Below are positions 35,936 to 44,727 of a DNA stretch of 64,000 bases, piece by piece. Source of the stretch: Thalassospira sp. ER-Se-21-Dark (lineage in GTDB: Bacteria > Pseudomonadota > Alphaproteobacteria > Rhodospirillales > Thalassospiraceae); NCBI RefSeq assembly GCF_017922435.1, contig NZ_VDEZ01000007.1, forward strand, positions 62,001 through 126,000, read 5' to 3'. Positions within the stretch are counted from its first letter, which is position 1, and every line of letters begins with the position of its first letter. A model generated the notes under the pieces. The model saw nothing but the letters and a program-made list of their open reading frames with translations, made no database searches and had not been told where the DNA came from. The position numbers were made by a program, and so were the translations under genes.

Positions 35936-36688
35936 CTAGTCTTTAACACACCGCAGATAGCCATCGGGTGCCACGGTCAACAGCAGCTTATTCTGGATAC
36001 TTTTATCAATCTCAAATCTGTCGGTTGACTCAAGAAATTCCCATACGGCCGTTTTGGGATTATCTCCCTTTCCCCATGGGCGATTTGGAAAAGCATCCTC
36101 TGGCATGTCTTCAACAACAGTGTCAAACACCACAAGGTAGCTGCCTTTTTTTACCAAGTCCGAATATGCATTTAGCTCAGCAGCAACATGATCATGGGTA
36201 TGATTTGAATCCAGAACCAAAAGTATTCGCTTTTTGTCCTTGGCGAATTCATGAACTTTGGCAATCATGTCACTACTGATGGACGAACCTTCAAACATAG
36301 TAATTCGACGCGACATTGGATGTGCCTCAATAGCGGCGCGATTATGAGCCCTAATATCAATATCGATTCCAAGAACTTCTGCGTCGTTATCCCCCCCGCA
36401 GGCGGCATTGAGTTCAAGCATTGCAGCGAAAAAAATAAGTGAACCGCCATGGGCAATCCCGGTCTCAATAATTAAATCGGGCTGCGCTGACCATATGATC
36501 TCCTGCATCGCAGCCATATCTTGAGGGTATTGAATAATTGGCCGACCGAGCCATTCGAAATGGTATGAGTATTTTAGGGGATCAACGGTATCCATAAAGT
36601 TTCTAGCTGCGCGCCAAGCATCTTTGCTTGCGCCCTGAAACTCTACTTCTGCAGCGCATTCGTTCTTGAATTTTTCGTATTCGTTCAC
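35936..36688 (-). CDS. CmcI/cephalosporin-hydroxylase-family SAM methyltransferase
   Basis: A 250-residue protein of the CmcI/rhamnosyl-O-methyltransferase family. It has YHFEWLGRPIIQYPQDM, the SAM loop IIETGIAHGGS (73-83), EVLGIDIDIR and the metal-associated LVLDSNHTHDHV. Members O-methylate sugars or small molecules with Mg. The open frame runs upstream into the acyltransferase gene, but the GTG at 36688 avoids that 89-base overlap, has CAGGG upstream and gives the normal family length. It is co-directional with its neighbours, 26 bases after the acyltransferase stop. Probably it methylates a hydroxyl of the special sugar or the chain end. Confidence 0.82.
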   Translation of the reverse strand: MNEYEKFKNECAAEVEFQGASKDAWRAARNFMDTVDPLKYSYHFEWLGRPIIQYPQDMAAMQEIIWSAQPDLIIETGIAHGGSLIFFAAMLELNAACGGDNDAEVLGIDIDIRAHNRAAIEAHPMSRRITMFEGSSISSDMIAKVHEFAKDKKRILLVLDSNHTHDHVAAELNAYSDLVKKGSYLVVFDTVVEDMPEDAFPNRPWGKGDNPKTAVWEFLESTDRFEIDKSIQNKLLLTVAPDGYLRCVKD

Positions 36689-36713
36689 AGCTAAAACCCT
36701 GGTAAAGCGTACG

Positions 36714-37376
36714 TTATGACTTAAATTGCCTGATGATGCGTGCTGGATTGCCAACGACTGTAGTCCCTGCAGGAACGTCTTTTGTAACGACAGCTCCAGC
36801 ACCGATTACAGAGCTAGCACCAATAACAACCCTAGGCAATACAACACTTCCTGCCCCAATCATTACATTTCTCTCAACAGTGATACATCCACAAAGCGTT
36901 GCCCCGGGCGCAATATGAACCCCATCACCAATTACACATTCGTGGTCAACCACTGCGCCATGGTTGACGATACATCCGTCACCCAAGGTGGCCTCAGATG
37001 CCACAGTAGCCCGCGCAAGAACCTGTGTTCCAGCCCCTAAAGACGCGGTCGCGCACAACGTTGCATCTGGATGAACAATCGGTTCGACAAGCACACCATG
37101 ATCAAGAAAAAGTTTCTGAATATTCACACGAGCGAGTCCCGTGTGACCTCCGATTGCTACTAGGCCACGAAGACCGCTATTCAGACTGCCGCCTTGTGCC
37201 CATGTTACAAAATTATCATGGCCACCAACTAATGGCACACCTTCAATGGAACTTTTCGCATTTGGATTGTTGTCAAATAAAGCGATGACCCTCCCCCCAC
37301 GGAGAGCAATCAGGCTAGCAAGAACTTTTGCATGTCCAGCGCTTCCCCACAACACATAGCTCACGCCATCAGCCAT
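36714..37376 (-). CDS. NeuD/PglD-type sugar acyltransferase
   Basis: A 220-residue acyltransferase. The N-terminal third is a Rossmann-like nucleotide-sugar domain (VLWGSAGHAKVLASLIALRG). The rest is a left-handed beta helix of hexapeptide repeats (GDGCIVNHGAVVDHECVIGD; ERNVMIGAGSVVLPRVV) ending in the family tail VPAGTTVVGNPARIIRQ. PglD, NeuD and PerB N- or O-acetylate amino sugars with acetyl-CoA. The start overlaps the aminotransferase stop by eight bases, so it most likely acylates the 4-amino group that enzyme installs. The acyl group (acetyl, formyl or other) is not determined. Confidence 0.88.
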   Translation of the reverse strand: MADGVSYVLWGSAGHAKVLASLIALRGGRVIALFDNNPNAKSSIEGVPLVGGHDNFVTWAQGGSLNSGLRGLVAIGGHTGLARVNIQKLFLDHGVLVEPIVHPDATLCATASLGAGTQVLARATVASEATLGDGCIVNHGAVVDHECVIGDGVHIAPGATLCGCITVERNVMIGAGSVVLPRVVIGASSVIGAGAVVTKDVPAGTTVVGNPARIIRQFKS

Positions 37377-38478
37377 TTATCAACTTCCGAATAACATCGA
37401 TAACACGGTCCTGTTCTTCATTTGTGATATCATGATAACTAGGCAGATTGATCGCCCGCTCCGGGATGTCGTAGGAAACCACATTTTCGGGATTTTTACT
37501 AAACATCGGCATCCCAGATAGCGGATAGAAAAACACACGCGCATCAATATTTTCACGAGCAAATGCACTTTGAAGATTCTCGCGGGTAATTCCTGTTACC
37601 GCTTCAAAAACTACGGTTGGCATCCACGCTCCGTTCACTGTGCCTTCCGGCTCAGGATTCATGGAAACGGAATGAATATCGGCTAGGCCGTGCTTGTAAT
37701 AGGTAAGGATCTCGCGCTTGCGCTCACATAGCTCTTGTATTCGTTCCAATTGCGCACAGCCGATAGCCGCCTGAATATTGGACATTTTGTACTTAAATCC
37801 GACCATGTCTGGCCAAAATTGTTTAACTTGCCCCTTCGCTCGACCGTGGTTGCTCAGAGTCAAAACATTTTCATATAGGCTACTGTCATTTGTGACAAAA
37901 ATGCCACCCTCTCCGGTTGTTATGGTTTTTGTCCCATGAAATGAAAATGTTCCAAATGCCCCCATAGACCCGGCGCGTTTGCCTTTGTAAACAGACCCTA
38001 GTGCTTCCGCAGAATCTTCAATGACAGGTAATGAGTACTTTTCTCCGATTGCGAGAAGCGCATCCGTATCGCATAGATTCCCATAAATATGGGTTGCAAC
38101 AATTGCCTTTGTGCGCTCTGTAATTGCGTTTTCAATAAGAGATGGATTAATGCACCAGCTGTCAGGAAGGACATCAACAAAGACCGGCGTAGCACCCAGA
38201 TTAACAATGGGAGATGCAGTTGCGATCCAGTTTGTATCAGCGAGAATTACTTCATCACCTGGGCCAACTCCCAAAGCCGCCATTCCCATATGGAGGGCCC
38301 CAGTGCAGCTTGAGGTTGCAACGGCAAAATCAACCCCAAGAAACGCACTAAACTCTCTCTCAAATCGGTTGATGTAGTCGTAACATTTGTCACCCCATCC
38401 GTTAGCCGCAGCATCAGTTGCGTAACTAACCTCAAGATCCGTAATTGATGGTTTTGTATAAAGTATGCGACTTTTCAT
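37369..38478 (-). CDS. PLP-dependent sugar aminotransferase, perosamine-synthase-like (DegT/DnrJ/EryC1)
   Basis: A 369-residue type I fold aminotransferase. The internal aldimine Lys184 is in HGTKTITTGEGG, and the PLP-binding Asp155 is in VIEDSAEALGS. Several blocks match GDP-perosamine synthase RfbE/Per closely: HIYGNLCD, FKYKMSNIQAAIGCAQLERI, RVFFYPLSGMPMF and RAINLPS. It converts a 4-keto-6-deoxy sugar into a 4-amino-4,6-dideoxy sugar using glutamate. The gene overlaps the C-methyltransferase (ATGA) and the acyltransferase, so its substrate is most likely the CDP-linked 4-keto sugar of this operon. A role on the GDP sugar from Gmd is the alternative. Confidence 0.9.
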   Translation of the reverse strand: MKSRILYTKPSITDLEVSYATDAAANGWGDKCYDYINRFEREFSAFLGVDFAVATSSCTGALHMGMAALGVGPGDEVILADTNWIATASPIVNLGATPVFVDVLPDSWCINPSLIENAITERTKAIVATHIYGNLCDTDALLAIGEKYSLPVIEDSAEALGSVYKGKRAGSMGAFGTFSFHGTKTITTGEGGIFVTNDSSLYENVLTLSNHGRAKGQVKQFWPDMVGFKYKMSNIQAAIGCAQLERIQELCERKREILTYYKHGLADIHSVSMNPEPEGTVNGAWMPTVVFEAVTGITRENLQSAFARENIDARVFFYPLSGMPMFSKNPENVVSYDIPERAINLPSYHDITNEEQDRVIDVIRKLING

Positions 38479-39698
38479 TTAATTTCCAGCTTTGGCACAG
38501 CCGTAACAAACTTTGTGTTGAACTTGGATAGATGCTTATTTTGTTCTTTTACCTCCGCTGCGATGTTCCAAGGTAAAACCAAAACGTAGTCCGGTTCATA
38601 CTCTTCAAGAGCAGACGGGGGATAAATAGGTATATGACTACCAGGCATAAACTTACCCTGCTTTGAAGCGGCAGCATCACAAATAAAAGGCAATAAATCA
38701 GTCTTGATTCCTGCGTAATTAAGAATGGTGTTGCCTTTTGCCGCCGCTCCATATCCTACCACCTTTTTTCCTGTGCGCTTTTGTTCAATTAAAAACAAAA
38801 TCAGATCGTCCTTGACGGTGTCGGCACGTGCCTGGAAGTCCGCGTAAGTTTCAATTTTCCTGAGCCCAAAACGGTCCTCCTCATGCAACAGCTCGGAAAC
38901 TGCCGCAGTTTGTTCCCGCCCACCATCAATGTGCTGGCCATAAACCCTGAGACTTCCACCGTGAGTTTGCAACTCCTCAACATCCCATATACTTAATCCT
39001 GCTGTATTGAAAATGCTCTCTACAGTGGAAAGAGACAAATACGAGAAATGCTCATGGTACGCGGTATCAAATTGCGCTTGTGCAATCATCTGCATCAAAT
39101 GCGGGAACTCAAGTGTTATAGTCCCGTCAGGTTTTAAGGCTCTTTTTAACCCTAGTGTGAAATCATTTATATCTGGAACGTGCGCGTATACATTGTTTCC
39201 GCAAATAAGATCTGCTTGGCGGCCCTCTTGAGCAAGCCGCGCACCAAGTCTCTCGCCAAAAAATTCTTGCAAAACTGGGATGCCGATTTTTTCCGCGGCA
39301 ACAGCAGTACTTGATGTTGGCTCAATCCCAAGACAAGGGACCCCAGCATCAACAAAATTTTTAAGAAGATATCCATCATTTGAAGCGATTTCTATTACAA
39401 AACTATCCCCAGAAAGGTTGAGTTTATTTGTAATGTCTTCCGAATACTGCTTTGCGTGCGCTAACCAGCTGCGCGAGGTACTCGAAAAATAAGCGTAATC
39501 CGCATCAAATAATTCATCTGCTTTGGCATAATCTTCAGTTTGAACCAGCCAACATTTTTCGCAAACACTCAGACGTAAAGGAAAATACCTCTCAACACGA
39601 AACAAGTCTTTTTCATTTAAATATTCATTTGAGGGTGGAGCAAAACCAAGGTCAAGAAATCCATGCTTTATTGTGTTTTTGCAATGACGGCAATTCAT
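38475..39698 (-). CDS. Sugar C-methyltransferase, TylC3/NovU type
   Basis: A 407-residue three-domain enzyme. The N-terminal zinc domain has Cys3, Cys6, Cys46 and Cys49. A SAM domain carries VIEIASNDGYLLKNF (101-115), and the C-terminal domain (VVGYGAAAKGNTILNYAG) matches the Methyltransf_14 part of the family. TylC3, NovU and EvaC add a methyl to C3 (or C5) of NDP-4-keto-6-deoxy sugars. Position between the RmlC-like epimerase and the aminotransferase, overlapping both neighbours by four bases, indicates it acts on the CDP-4-keto-6-deoxyhexose before amination. That makes a branched sugar. The exact carbon is inferred from the family. Confidence 0.9.
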   Translation of the reverse strand: MNCRHCKNTIKHGFLDLGFAPPSNEYLNEKDLFRVERYFPLRLSVCEKCWLVQTEDYAKADELFDADYAYFSSTSRSWLAHAKQYSEDITNKLNLSGDSFVIEIASNDGYLLKNFVDAGVPCLGIEPTSSTAVAAEKIGIPVLQEFFGERLGARLAQEGRQADLICGNNVYAHVPDINDFTLGLKRALKPDGTITLEFPHLMQMIAQAQFDTAYHEHFSYLSLSTVESIFNTAGLSIWDVEELQTHGGSLRVYGQHIDGGREQTAAVSELLHEEDRFGLRKIETYADFQARADTVKDDLILFLIEQKRTGKKVVGYGAAAKGNTILNYAGIKTDLLPFICDAAASKQGKFMPGSHIPIYPPSALEEYEPDYVLVLPWNIAAEVKEQNKHLSKFNTKFVTAVPKLEIK

Positions 39699-40267
39699 AG
39701 CTGTATGCCCTTAAATGACTCGTCAATCATTGTGTGGTTCCTATCGCGCTCTGATATTTCGCTGATTTGCAATGGCCAAGAAATCGACAGGGTAGGATCA
39801 AACGGGTTAACCCCTCCTTCCGCAGCGGGTTCATAACCGGCACTATGCAAATATACAAGTTCACATTCAACATCAATGGTTTGATATCCATGAGCAAATC
39901 CTTCCGGGATCAATAATGCACGCCCGTTAACTGCAGATAGCTTTTCCATGTACCATTTTAAGAAAGTTGGTGAACCTGCACGTAAATCAACAGCAACATC
40001 AACAACAGCTCCTTTAACACAAGTTACCAGCTTCATTTCAGCATGGGGGGGAAACTGAAAGTGCATTCCCCGTATCGCCCCCTTTTTTTTGGTTCTTACA
40101 TGATTTACTTGTGCTATTGGCTTCCGCCACCCAGCGTACAATAGTTCCTCTGCACAGAAAAGGCGCGACAAGAATCCTCGCGTGTCACTGCGCATTTTTC
40201 GCTCAACTGTTTTTAGACCAGTTAGACAGGTGTCTTCGAATACAAGATTTTGCAATATACGTCCCAT
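39695..40267 (-). CDS. dTDP-4-dehydrorhamnose 3,5-epimerase-like protein
   Basis: A 190-residue RmlC-family cupin. The catalytic His lies in IRGMHFQFPPHAEMKL and the Tyr in LVYLHSAGY, with the conserved IPEGFAHGYQT between them. It epimerises C3 and/or C5 of an NDP-4-keto-6-deoxy sugar; with RfbF/RfbG upstream, the substrate should be the CDP form. The open frame reads back into rfbG, but the ATG at 40267, one base after the rfbG stop, gives the normal family length and N-terminus. It overlaps the C-methyltransferase start. Some relatives in C-methylated sugar pathways act at one carbon only, which cannot be judged here. Confidence 0.87.
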   Translation of the reverse strand: MGRILQNLVFEDTCLTGLKTVERKMRSDTRGFLSRLFCAEELLYAGWRKPIAQVNHVRTKKKGAIRGMHFQFPPHAEMKLVTCVKGAVVDVAVDLRAGSPTFLKWYMEKLSAVNGRALLIPEGFAHGYQTIDVECELVYLHSAGYEPAAEGGVNPFDPTLSISWPLQISEISERDRNHTMIDESFKGIQL

Positions 40268-40268
40268 C

Positions 40269-41339
40269 CTACAAAGATTCGTAGGCATCAATGTCATTCT
40301 GACATGCCGCCCTAGCATTGCTTCCGTTTTCGCAATCAATGTACCATTTGACAGTGCGCATTACCGATTGCTCTAGTGTCCATCTAGATTTTACGCCAAG
40401 AACGCTCCTTGCTTTCGCCACTTCAAGCGCCAACCAGCCAGCCTCATGCGGGCCCTCGTCACCATCTCCCCAATAAACATCCGCACCATCTCCGAAGGCA
40501 GTCTTTGCCATATCAACAACCTCCTTCACTGTTGCAGCCTCATGCGTATTTGGGCCAAAATTATATGAAGAGGCGAGATTCGGATGATGCCACATTTTCT
40601 CAGCAAGTCTTAGGTACCCAGCAAGCGGCTCCAACACATGTTGCCAAGGACGAACTGCCTGCGGCCTGCGAATACTTACTTGCCCCCCGGAACCCCATGC
40701 ACGAACCAAGTCAGGAATAAGTCGATCTGATGACCAATCGCCACCACCAATAACATTTCCGGCACGAGCACTGGCAACTGCAACATTTTGTTCTGCCAAA
40801 AATGAATCACGGTAGCTGTTAATTATCATTTCGCAAGCGGCTTTGCTTGCACTGTATGGATCGTGCCCACCAAGCCGATCCGTTTCGCGATACGGAAAAG
40901 GATGCTCAAGGTTCTGATAAACCTTGTCCGTAGTTATAGCCACAACACAACGCACGTCCTGACATTGGCGCAGTGCATCAAGAACATTTGCTGTTCCCTG
41001 AACATTCGTCGCAAACGTTTCAAGTGGATCTTCGTAGCCAGCCCGCACAAGAGCTTGCGCAGCCATGTGAAACACAATTTGAGGCTTTGCCTGCTTAACT
41101 AGTGATTTCACCTTTTCGGCGTCATTCACGTTACAAAAATGGCTTTCACATAAAGCCGACACATCTGCTAGGTCAAACAAACTTGGTGTTGTGGATGGAG
41201 GAAGACTGACTGCGGTTACATTCGCACCGAGACGATTTAGCCAAATGGTGAGCCACCCACCTTTGAATCCGGTATGACCCGTTACCAGAACCCGCTTCGC
41301 ACGCCAGAACTCCTTGTTAGGATTTTGATTATGAATCAT
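40269..41339 (-). CDS. rfbG: CDP-glucose 4,6-dehydratase
   Basis: A 356-residue extended SDR. The diagnostic N-terminal motif [12 protein letters not shown] (19-30) is specific to CDP-glucose 4,6-dehydratases, and the catalytic Tyr162/Lys166 are in YSASK. Also seen: [23 protein letters not shown] and [14 protein letters not shown]. It converts CDP-D-glucose to CDP-4-keto-6-deoxy-D-glucose with bound NAD. The ATG at 41339 overlaps the rfbF stop (ATGA); an upstream in-frame start at 41375 would lie inside rfbF. It commits the pathway to CDP-linked deoxy sugars. Confidence 0.95.
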   Translation of the reverse strand: MIHNQNPNKEFWRAKRVLVTGHTGFKGGWLTIWLNRLGANVTAVSLPPSTTPSLFDLADVSALCESHFCNVNDAEKVKSLVKQAKPQIVFHMAAQALVRAGYEDPLETFATNVQGTANVLDALRQCQDVRCVVAITTDKVYQNLEHPFPYRETDRLGGHDPYSASKAACEMIINSYRDSFLAEQNVAVASARAGNVIGGGDWSSDRLIPDLVRAWGSGGQVSIRRPQAVRPWQHVLEPLAGYLRLAEKMWHHPNLASSYNFGPNTHEAATVKEVVDMAKTAFGDGADVYWGDGDEGPHEAGWLALEVAKARSVLGVKSRWTLEQSVMRTVKWYIDCENGSNARAACQNDIDAYESL

Positions 41340-42109
41340 TTCCAGTTTTTCCAAGGCGCTTGCCCGCTTCTCCACAAGCCTTCAAGGTAATTTTTGTCTC
41401 GCAAAGTATCCATCGCATGCCAAAAACCAAAGTGCCTGTAAGCCATGATTTGCCCCATTTCAGCGAGCCTAGTCATAGGCTCCCCCTCCCAGCTGGTGCT
41501 ATCGCCATCAATTAAATCAATACATTTTGGTGACAGCACAAAGAAGCCACCGTTGATGAGCCCACCATCGCCGCGTGGCTTTTCCGTATAACCTTTGATC
41601 AGGTCCCCGTCACACTCAAGAGCACCGTAGCGCCCCGGCGGCCTTACGGCCGCAACCGTGGCAAGCTTTCCGTGATCATTGTGAAACTTAATGGACTCCT
41701 TGATGTTGATGTCACTAACCCCGTCACCGTAGGTCAAACAGAACACTTCTTCATCTACTAGGTAATCTGCAACCCGCTTAACCCGCCCGCCAGTCATCAC
41801 ATTGTCCCCAGTATCAACTAATGTGACTTTCCAAGGTTCAGCATGTTTTTCATGCACCTCCATCCTGTTTTCGTCCATATGAAATGTAATATCGGACATG
41901 TGCAGGAAGTAATTGGCAAAATATTCTTTGATTACGTAACCTTTGTAACCGCAACAGACAATGAACTCATTAACGCCATGAGCAGAATAGTTTTGCATTA
42001 TGTGCCAAATGATGGGTCTATCACCAATCTCAATCATTGGCTTTGGCTTTGCAAAGGTCTCCTCAGAAATCCTGGTTCCAAACCCACCAGCAAGAATAAC
42101 CGCCTTCAT
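41336..42109 (-). CDS. rfbF: Glucose-1-phosphate cytidylyltransferase
   Basis: A 257-residue nucleotidyltransferase starting [17 protein letters not shown] with [18 protein letters not shown], the RfbF signature. Other family blocks are [26 protein letters not shown] and [13 protein letters not shown]. It makes CDP-glucose from glucose-1-phosphate and CTP. It is the first gene of the long minus-strand operon and has an excellent AGGAGGGG box six bases before the ATG. The 1 kb of DNA upstream should carry the operon promoter. Confidence 0.96.
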   Translation of the reverse strand: MKAVILAGGFGTRISEETFAKPKPMIEIGDRPIIWHIMQNYSAHGVNEFIVCCGYKGYVIKEYFANYFLHMSDITFHMDENRMEVHEKHAEPWKVTLVDTGDNVMTGGRVKRVADYLVDEEVFCLTYGDGVSDINIKESIKFHNDHGKLATVAAVRPPGRYGALECDGDLIKGYTEKPRGDGGLINGGFFVLSPKCIDLIDGDSTSWEGEPMTRLAEMGQIMAYRHFGFWHAMDTLRDKNYLEGLWRSGQAPWKNWK

Positions 42110-43146
42110 AAGAGCCCCTCCTTTTTGTCATTACTACAATCAACGAAACTATTACTTGACGACAACAAAATTATCCGGCTTCCGTACAAATGAACAATCT
42201 CCCACATCAAGATTCCAAATTAACAAATTTGAGAGAAACCTCCATTTTTATTGATTTCTTTTATATAACCCTCGAAGCAATGACCTTGTTTTTTGAATGA
42301 ATTTATCAACGATTTTTAAAGCAGCGATATACCACCGTAAAGTCCAAATTTGCAGTTCACGCGCCAGATTACAACATCGGATAAACTGTTAAATTTCGGA
42401 CTATTACAAAGCCACTATAGTACCCTTTAGCTTCACGCGTTAATTGCAGCGCCTTGAATGTTCCATTTTGAGGTATAGTGACGGAGTTGCGGTTATTTAA
42501 AGATTTAAAAAGCGTTTCGAGGCCTTCTAGAGATAGCTGAAACTCGAGCATCATGCTGTAAAAGGACCTCAATCCGCGATAAGCCGTCAATTAGAAGTGC
42601 ATCCATTGAAATCCGCTCTATGTAGGTACAAGTATCCAGCTTGTCGGCCTTGATATTACGTGCTCGGCATAGCAGAAGATAGAAAGTTAAGGTTTGAAAC
42701 TTTGTGTACGGACTTACGTTTGGCGTGACCCTACGTAAATCAAGCAGCCCAGGTGGAAACATCAATTCCAAATTAAGCCCCAACCCAAACAGAGCAAGAA
42801 GCCGATACATTTTACATCTATGGGCAACTTCAATATCGTTGCAAATTGTATGCATCATCAGCTTGAATACACGGCCACGTAATTTGCATGCTTAATTATT
42901 GAGCGTGCGGATCCAAAGTAGAAATGATGCATTACGCCGTAACACATTGAAAACACTAACTTCACAAACGACATCCGCAACGATATTCATTAAGTTACGT
43001 CAACCTAGAAACCAACACTCCCAGAAGAAAACACCTCGGTTACAAAAAGCTTTACGACGCATTCCCCGAGAACGTGGAGTATTGCATTTGTCGTAAAAAA
43101 CCAGCTACAACTCCCACTTATTAAATCTCAAGAATGGTGATACCTA
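42110..43146. other. 1037-base AT-rich gap between rfbF and neuB
   Basis: No gene with recognisable features. It separates the minus-strand sugar operon from the plus-strand ulosonic acid operon, so both promoters should be here. Two short minus-strand frames overlap out of phase (about 42505-42858 and 42369-42590). They could be the remains of one decayed coding region, but neither has a motif I can name. Confidence 0.5.
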
Positions 43147-44187
43147 ATGTTTCGAAAAGAAGAGATTGGTGACAACGCAATTATCATTGCAGAGGTAGGG
43201 CAGAATCACCAAGGCGATATCGATCTTGCGCGTGAATACATAAAGGTTTTTTCTGCAGCTGGGGCTGACGTAATAAAATTCCAGACTCGCAATAATAAAT
43301 ACCTTTTTTCCAAAGAAGCGTATGAATCCCACTACGACAGCGAGAACGCTTTTGCAGACGTCTACGGGCATCACCGTGAAAAGCTTGAATTGGATCCGAA
43401 GTGGCTCCCAATACTCAAAGAAGACTGTGAACAGCATGGCGTCAAATTTATGTCAACTCCGTTTGACGAGCCAAGTCTCGATGTTTTGTGCAGCGACGAT
43501 GTCAATGCCGATGCCATTAAAATCGCATCGTTTGATATTGGCAATCTTCCCCTGATTCACAAAATAGGAAAAACCAAAAAGCCCGTCGCCATGAGCATCG
43601 GCGGCGGCAAGACTGATCAGATTCGCGCCAGCGTTGAGGCATTGCTGTCTCACCATGATGACATCGCAATTTTGCACTGTGTGTCTGAGTACCCGTGTGA
43701 CCACGATCGGCTTGGCCTAAACAATATCGACAGCCTGATAGAAAACTTCCCCCAATGCACAATTGGATATTCTGATCATTTTAACGGAATTCTGCCTGGA
43801 CCTCTTGCATTCATGAAGGGGGCGAGAGTGTTTGAAAAACATGTAACTCTTAACCGAGCTTGGAAAGGTACAGATCACAGCTTTGCGCTTGAAAATGAGG
43901 GGTTCAGAAAATTTGTTCGTGACATCAGACGCACCCCACAAATGATGCCACCAAAGCCCGTAGAAGAACTGGGATCGGAGTATGTTTTCAAGAAACTTGG
44001 GAAGTCACTGACCGCCTATCGCGATATTAAGGCAGGAGAAGTTATAGATATGGACTCGCTGTCGGGCAGGATTTTCAAAGATCAACATATACCTGTTCGT
44101 GAATCCAACAGAGTTATCGGACGTATCGCTAAAAATGATATCGTCAAGGGATCAGCTATTAAACCCTCTGATATAGAAAATTGGTGA
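43147..44187 (+). CDS. NeuB-family ulosonic acid (sialic-acid-like) synthase
   Basis: A 346-residue PEP-condensing synthase. The TIM barrel begins IIAEVGQNHQGDIDLAREYI with VIKFQTR, FMSTPFDEPSLDVL, KIASFDIGNLPLI, LHCVSEYPC, IGYSDH and EKHVTLNRAWKGTDHSFAL. From about residue 280 a C-terminal SAF (antifreeze-like) domain follows (LGKSLTAYRDIKAGEVIDMD). It joins PEP to an aldose or aldose phosphate to give a 2-keto-3-deoxy acid. A phosphatase gene follows directly, suggesting a phosphorylated product as in KDN-9-phosphate synthesis rather than bacterial Neu5Ac synthesis. The acceptor sugar is unknown. Confidence 0.88.
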   Translation: MFRKEEIGDNAIIIAEVGQNHQGDIDLAREYIKVFSAAGADVIKFQTRNNKYLFSKEAYESHYDSENAFADVYGHHREKLELDPKWLPILKEDCEQHGVKFMSTPFDEPSLDVLCSDDVNADAIKIASFDIGNLPLIHKIGKTKKPVAMSIGGGKTDQIRASVEALLSHHDDIAILHCVSEYPCDHDRLGLNNIDSLIENFPQCTIGYSDHFNGILPGPLAFMKGARVFEKHVTLNRAWKGTDHSFALENEGFRKFVRDIRRTPQMMPPKPVEELGSEYVFKKLGKSLTAYRDIKAGEVIDMDSLSGRIFKDQHIPVRESNRVIGRIAKNDIVKGSAIKPSDIENW

Positions 44188-44702
44188 TGAAATACAACGT
44201 TATGACGAACCAAAACTTGTTGGCATCGATCCAACTGGTTGTTTTCGATTTTGACGGAGTCTTTACTGACAACAGGGTTTTTGTTGATCAAAATGGCAGT
44301 GAGTCAGTTGCATGCTGGAGAAGCGATGGGCTTGGCTTATCTCGTATTCATGAAGTAGGCATCAAAGCATACATAGTATCGACCGAAACCAACCCTGTTG
44401 TGACACAAAGAGCAAACAAACTTAAGATAGCTTGTAGGCAGTCAGTTGCAGACAAAGCGGCATGTGTTCTTGAGATTTGCGATGAACTGAATGTCACTCC
44501 ACAGGAAACAATGTTCGTTGGCAATGATATAAACGACATACCTGCATTTGACCTTGTCGCTGCTGGTGTTGGTGTTGCGGATTCTTACGATGAGATTGAT
44601 CCGCACATACTGTTTAGAACGGAGAAGTCCGGAGGTTTTGGCGCAGTTCGCGAAATATGCGATATGTTATATCATTCAAAAAAAATCAACATAAGCGCTT
44701 AA
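44187..44702 (+). CDS. KdsC-type HAD phosphatase
   Basis: A 171-residue HAD phosphatase without cap domain, like KdsC. The nucleophile motif is VVFDFDGVFTDNR (Asp21, Asp23) and the metal motif is MFVGNDINDIPAF; VADKAACVLEICDEL is the usual helix. Start at ATG 44187, sharing a base with the neuB stop (TGATG), so the two are coupled. It should remove phosphate from the ulosonic acid phosphate made by the NeuB-like synthase, as KdsC does for Kdo-8-P and its relative for KDN-9-P. Confidence 0.86.
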   Translation: MKYNVMTNQNLLASIQLVVFDFDGVFTDNRVFVDQNGSESVACWRSDGLGLSRIHEVGIKAYIVSTETNPVVTQRANKLKIACRQSVADKAACVLEICDELNVTPQETMFVGNDINDIPAFDLVAAGVGVADSYDEIDPHILFRTEKSGGFGAVREICDMLYHSKKINISA

Positions 44703-44727
44703 CAGGCAAACGTTAGGTATGTTCTAA

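Noticed and set aside
36689..36802. Upstream start for the CmcI-type methyltransferase
   Set aside because: It would overlap the acyltransferase gene by 89 bases; the GTG at 36688 has a ribosome-binding site and gives the family length.
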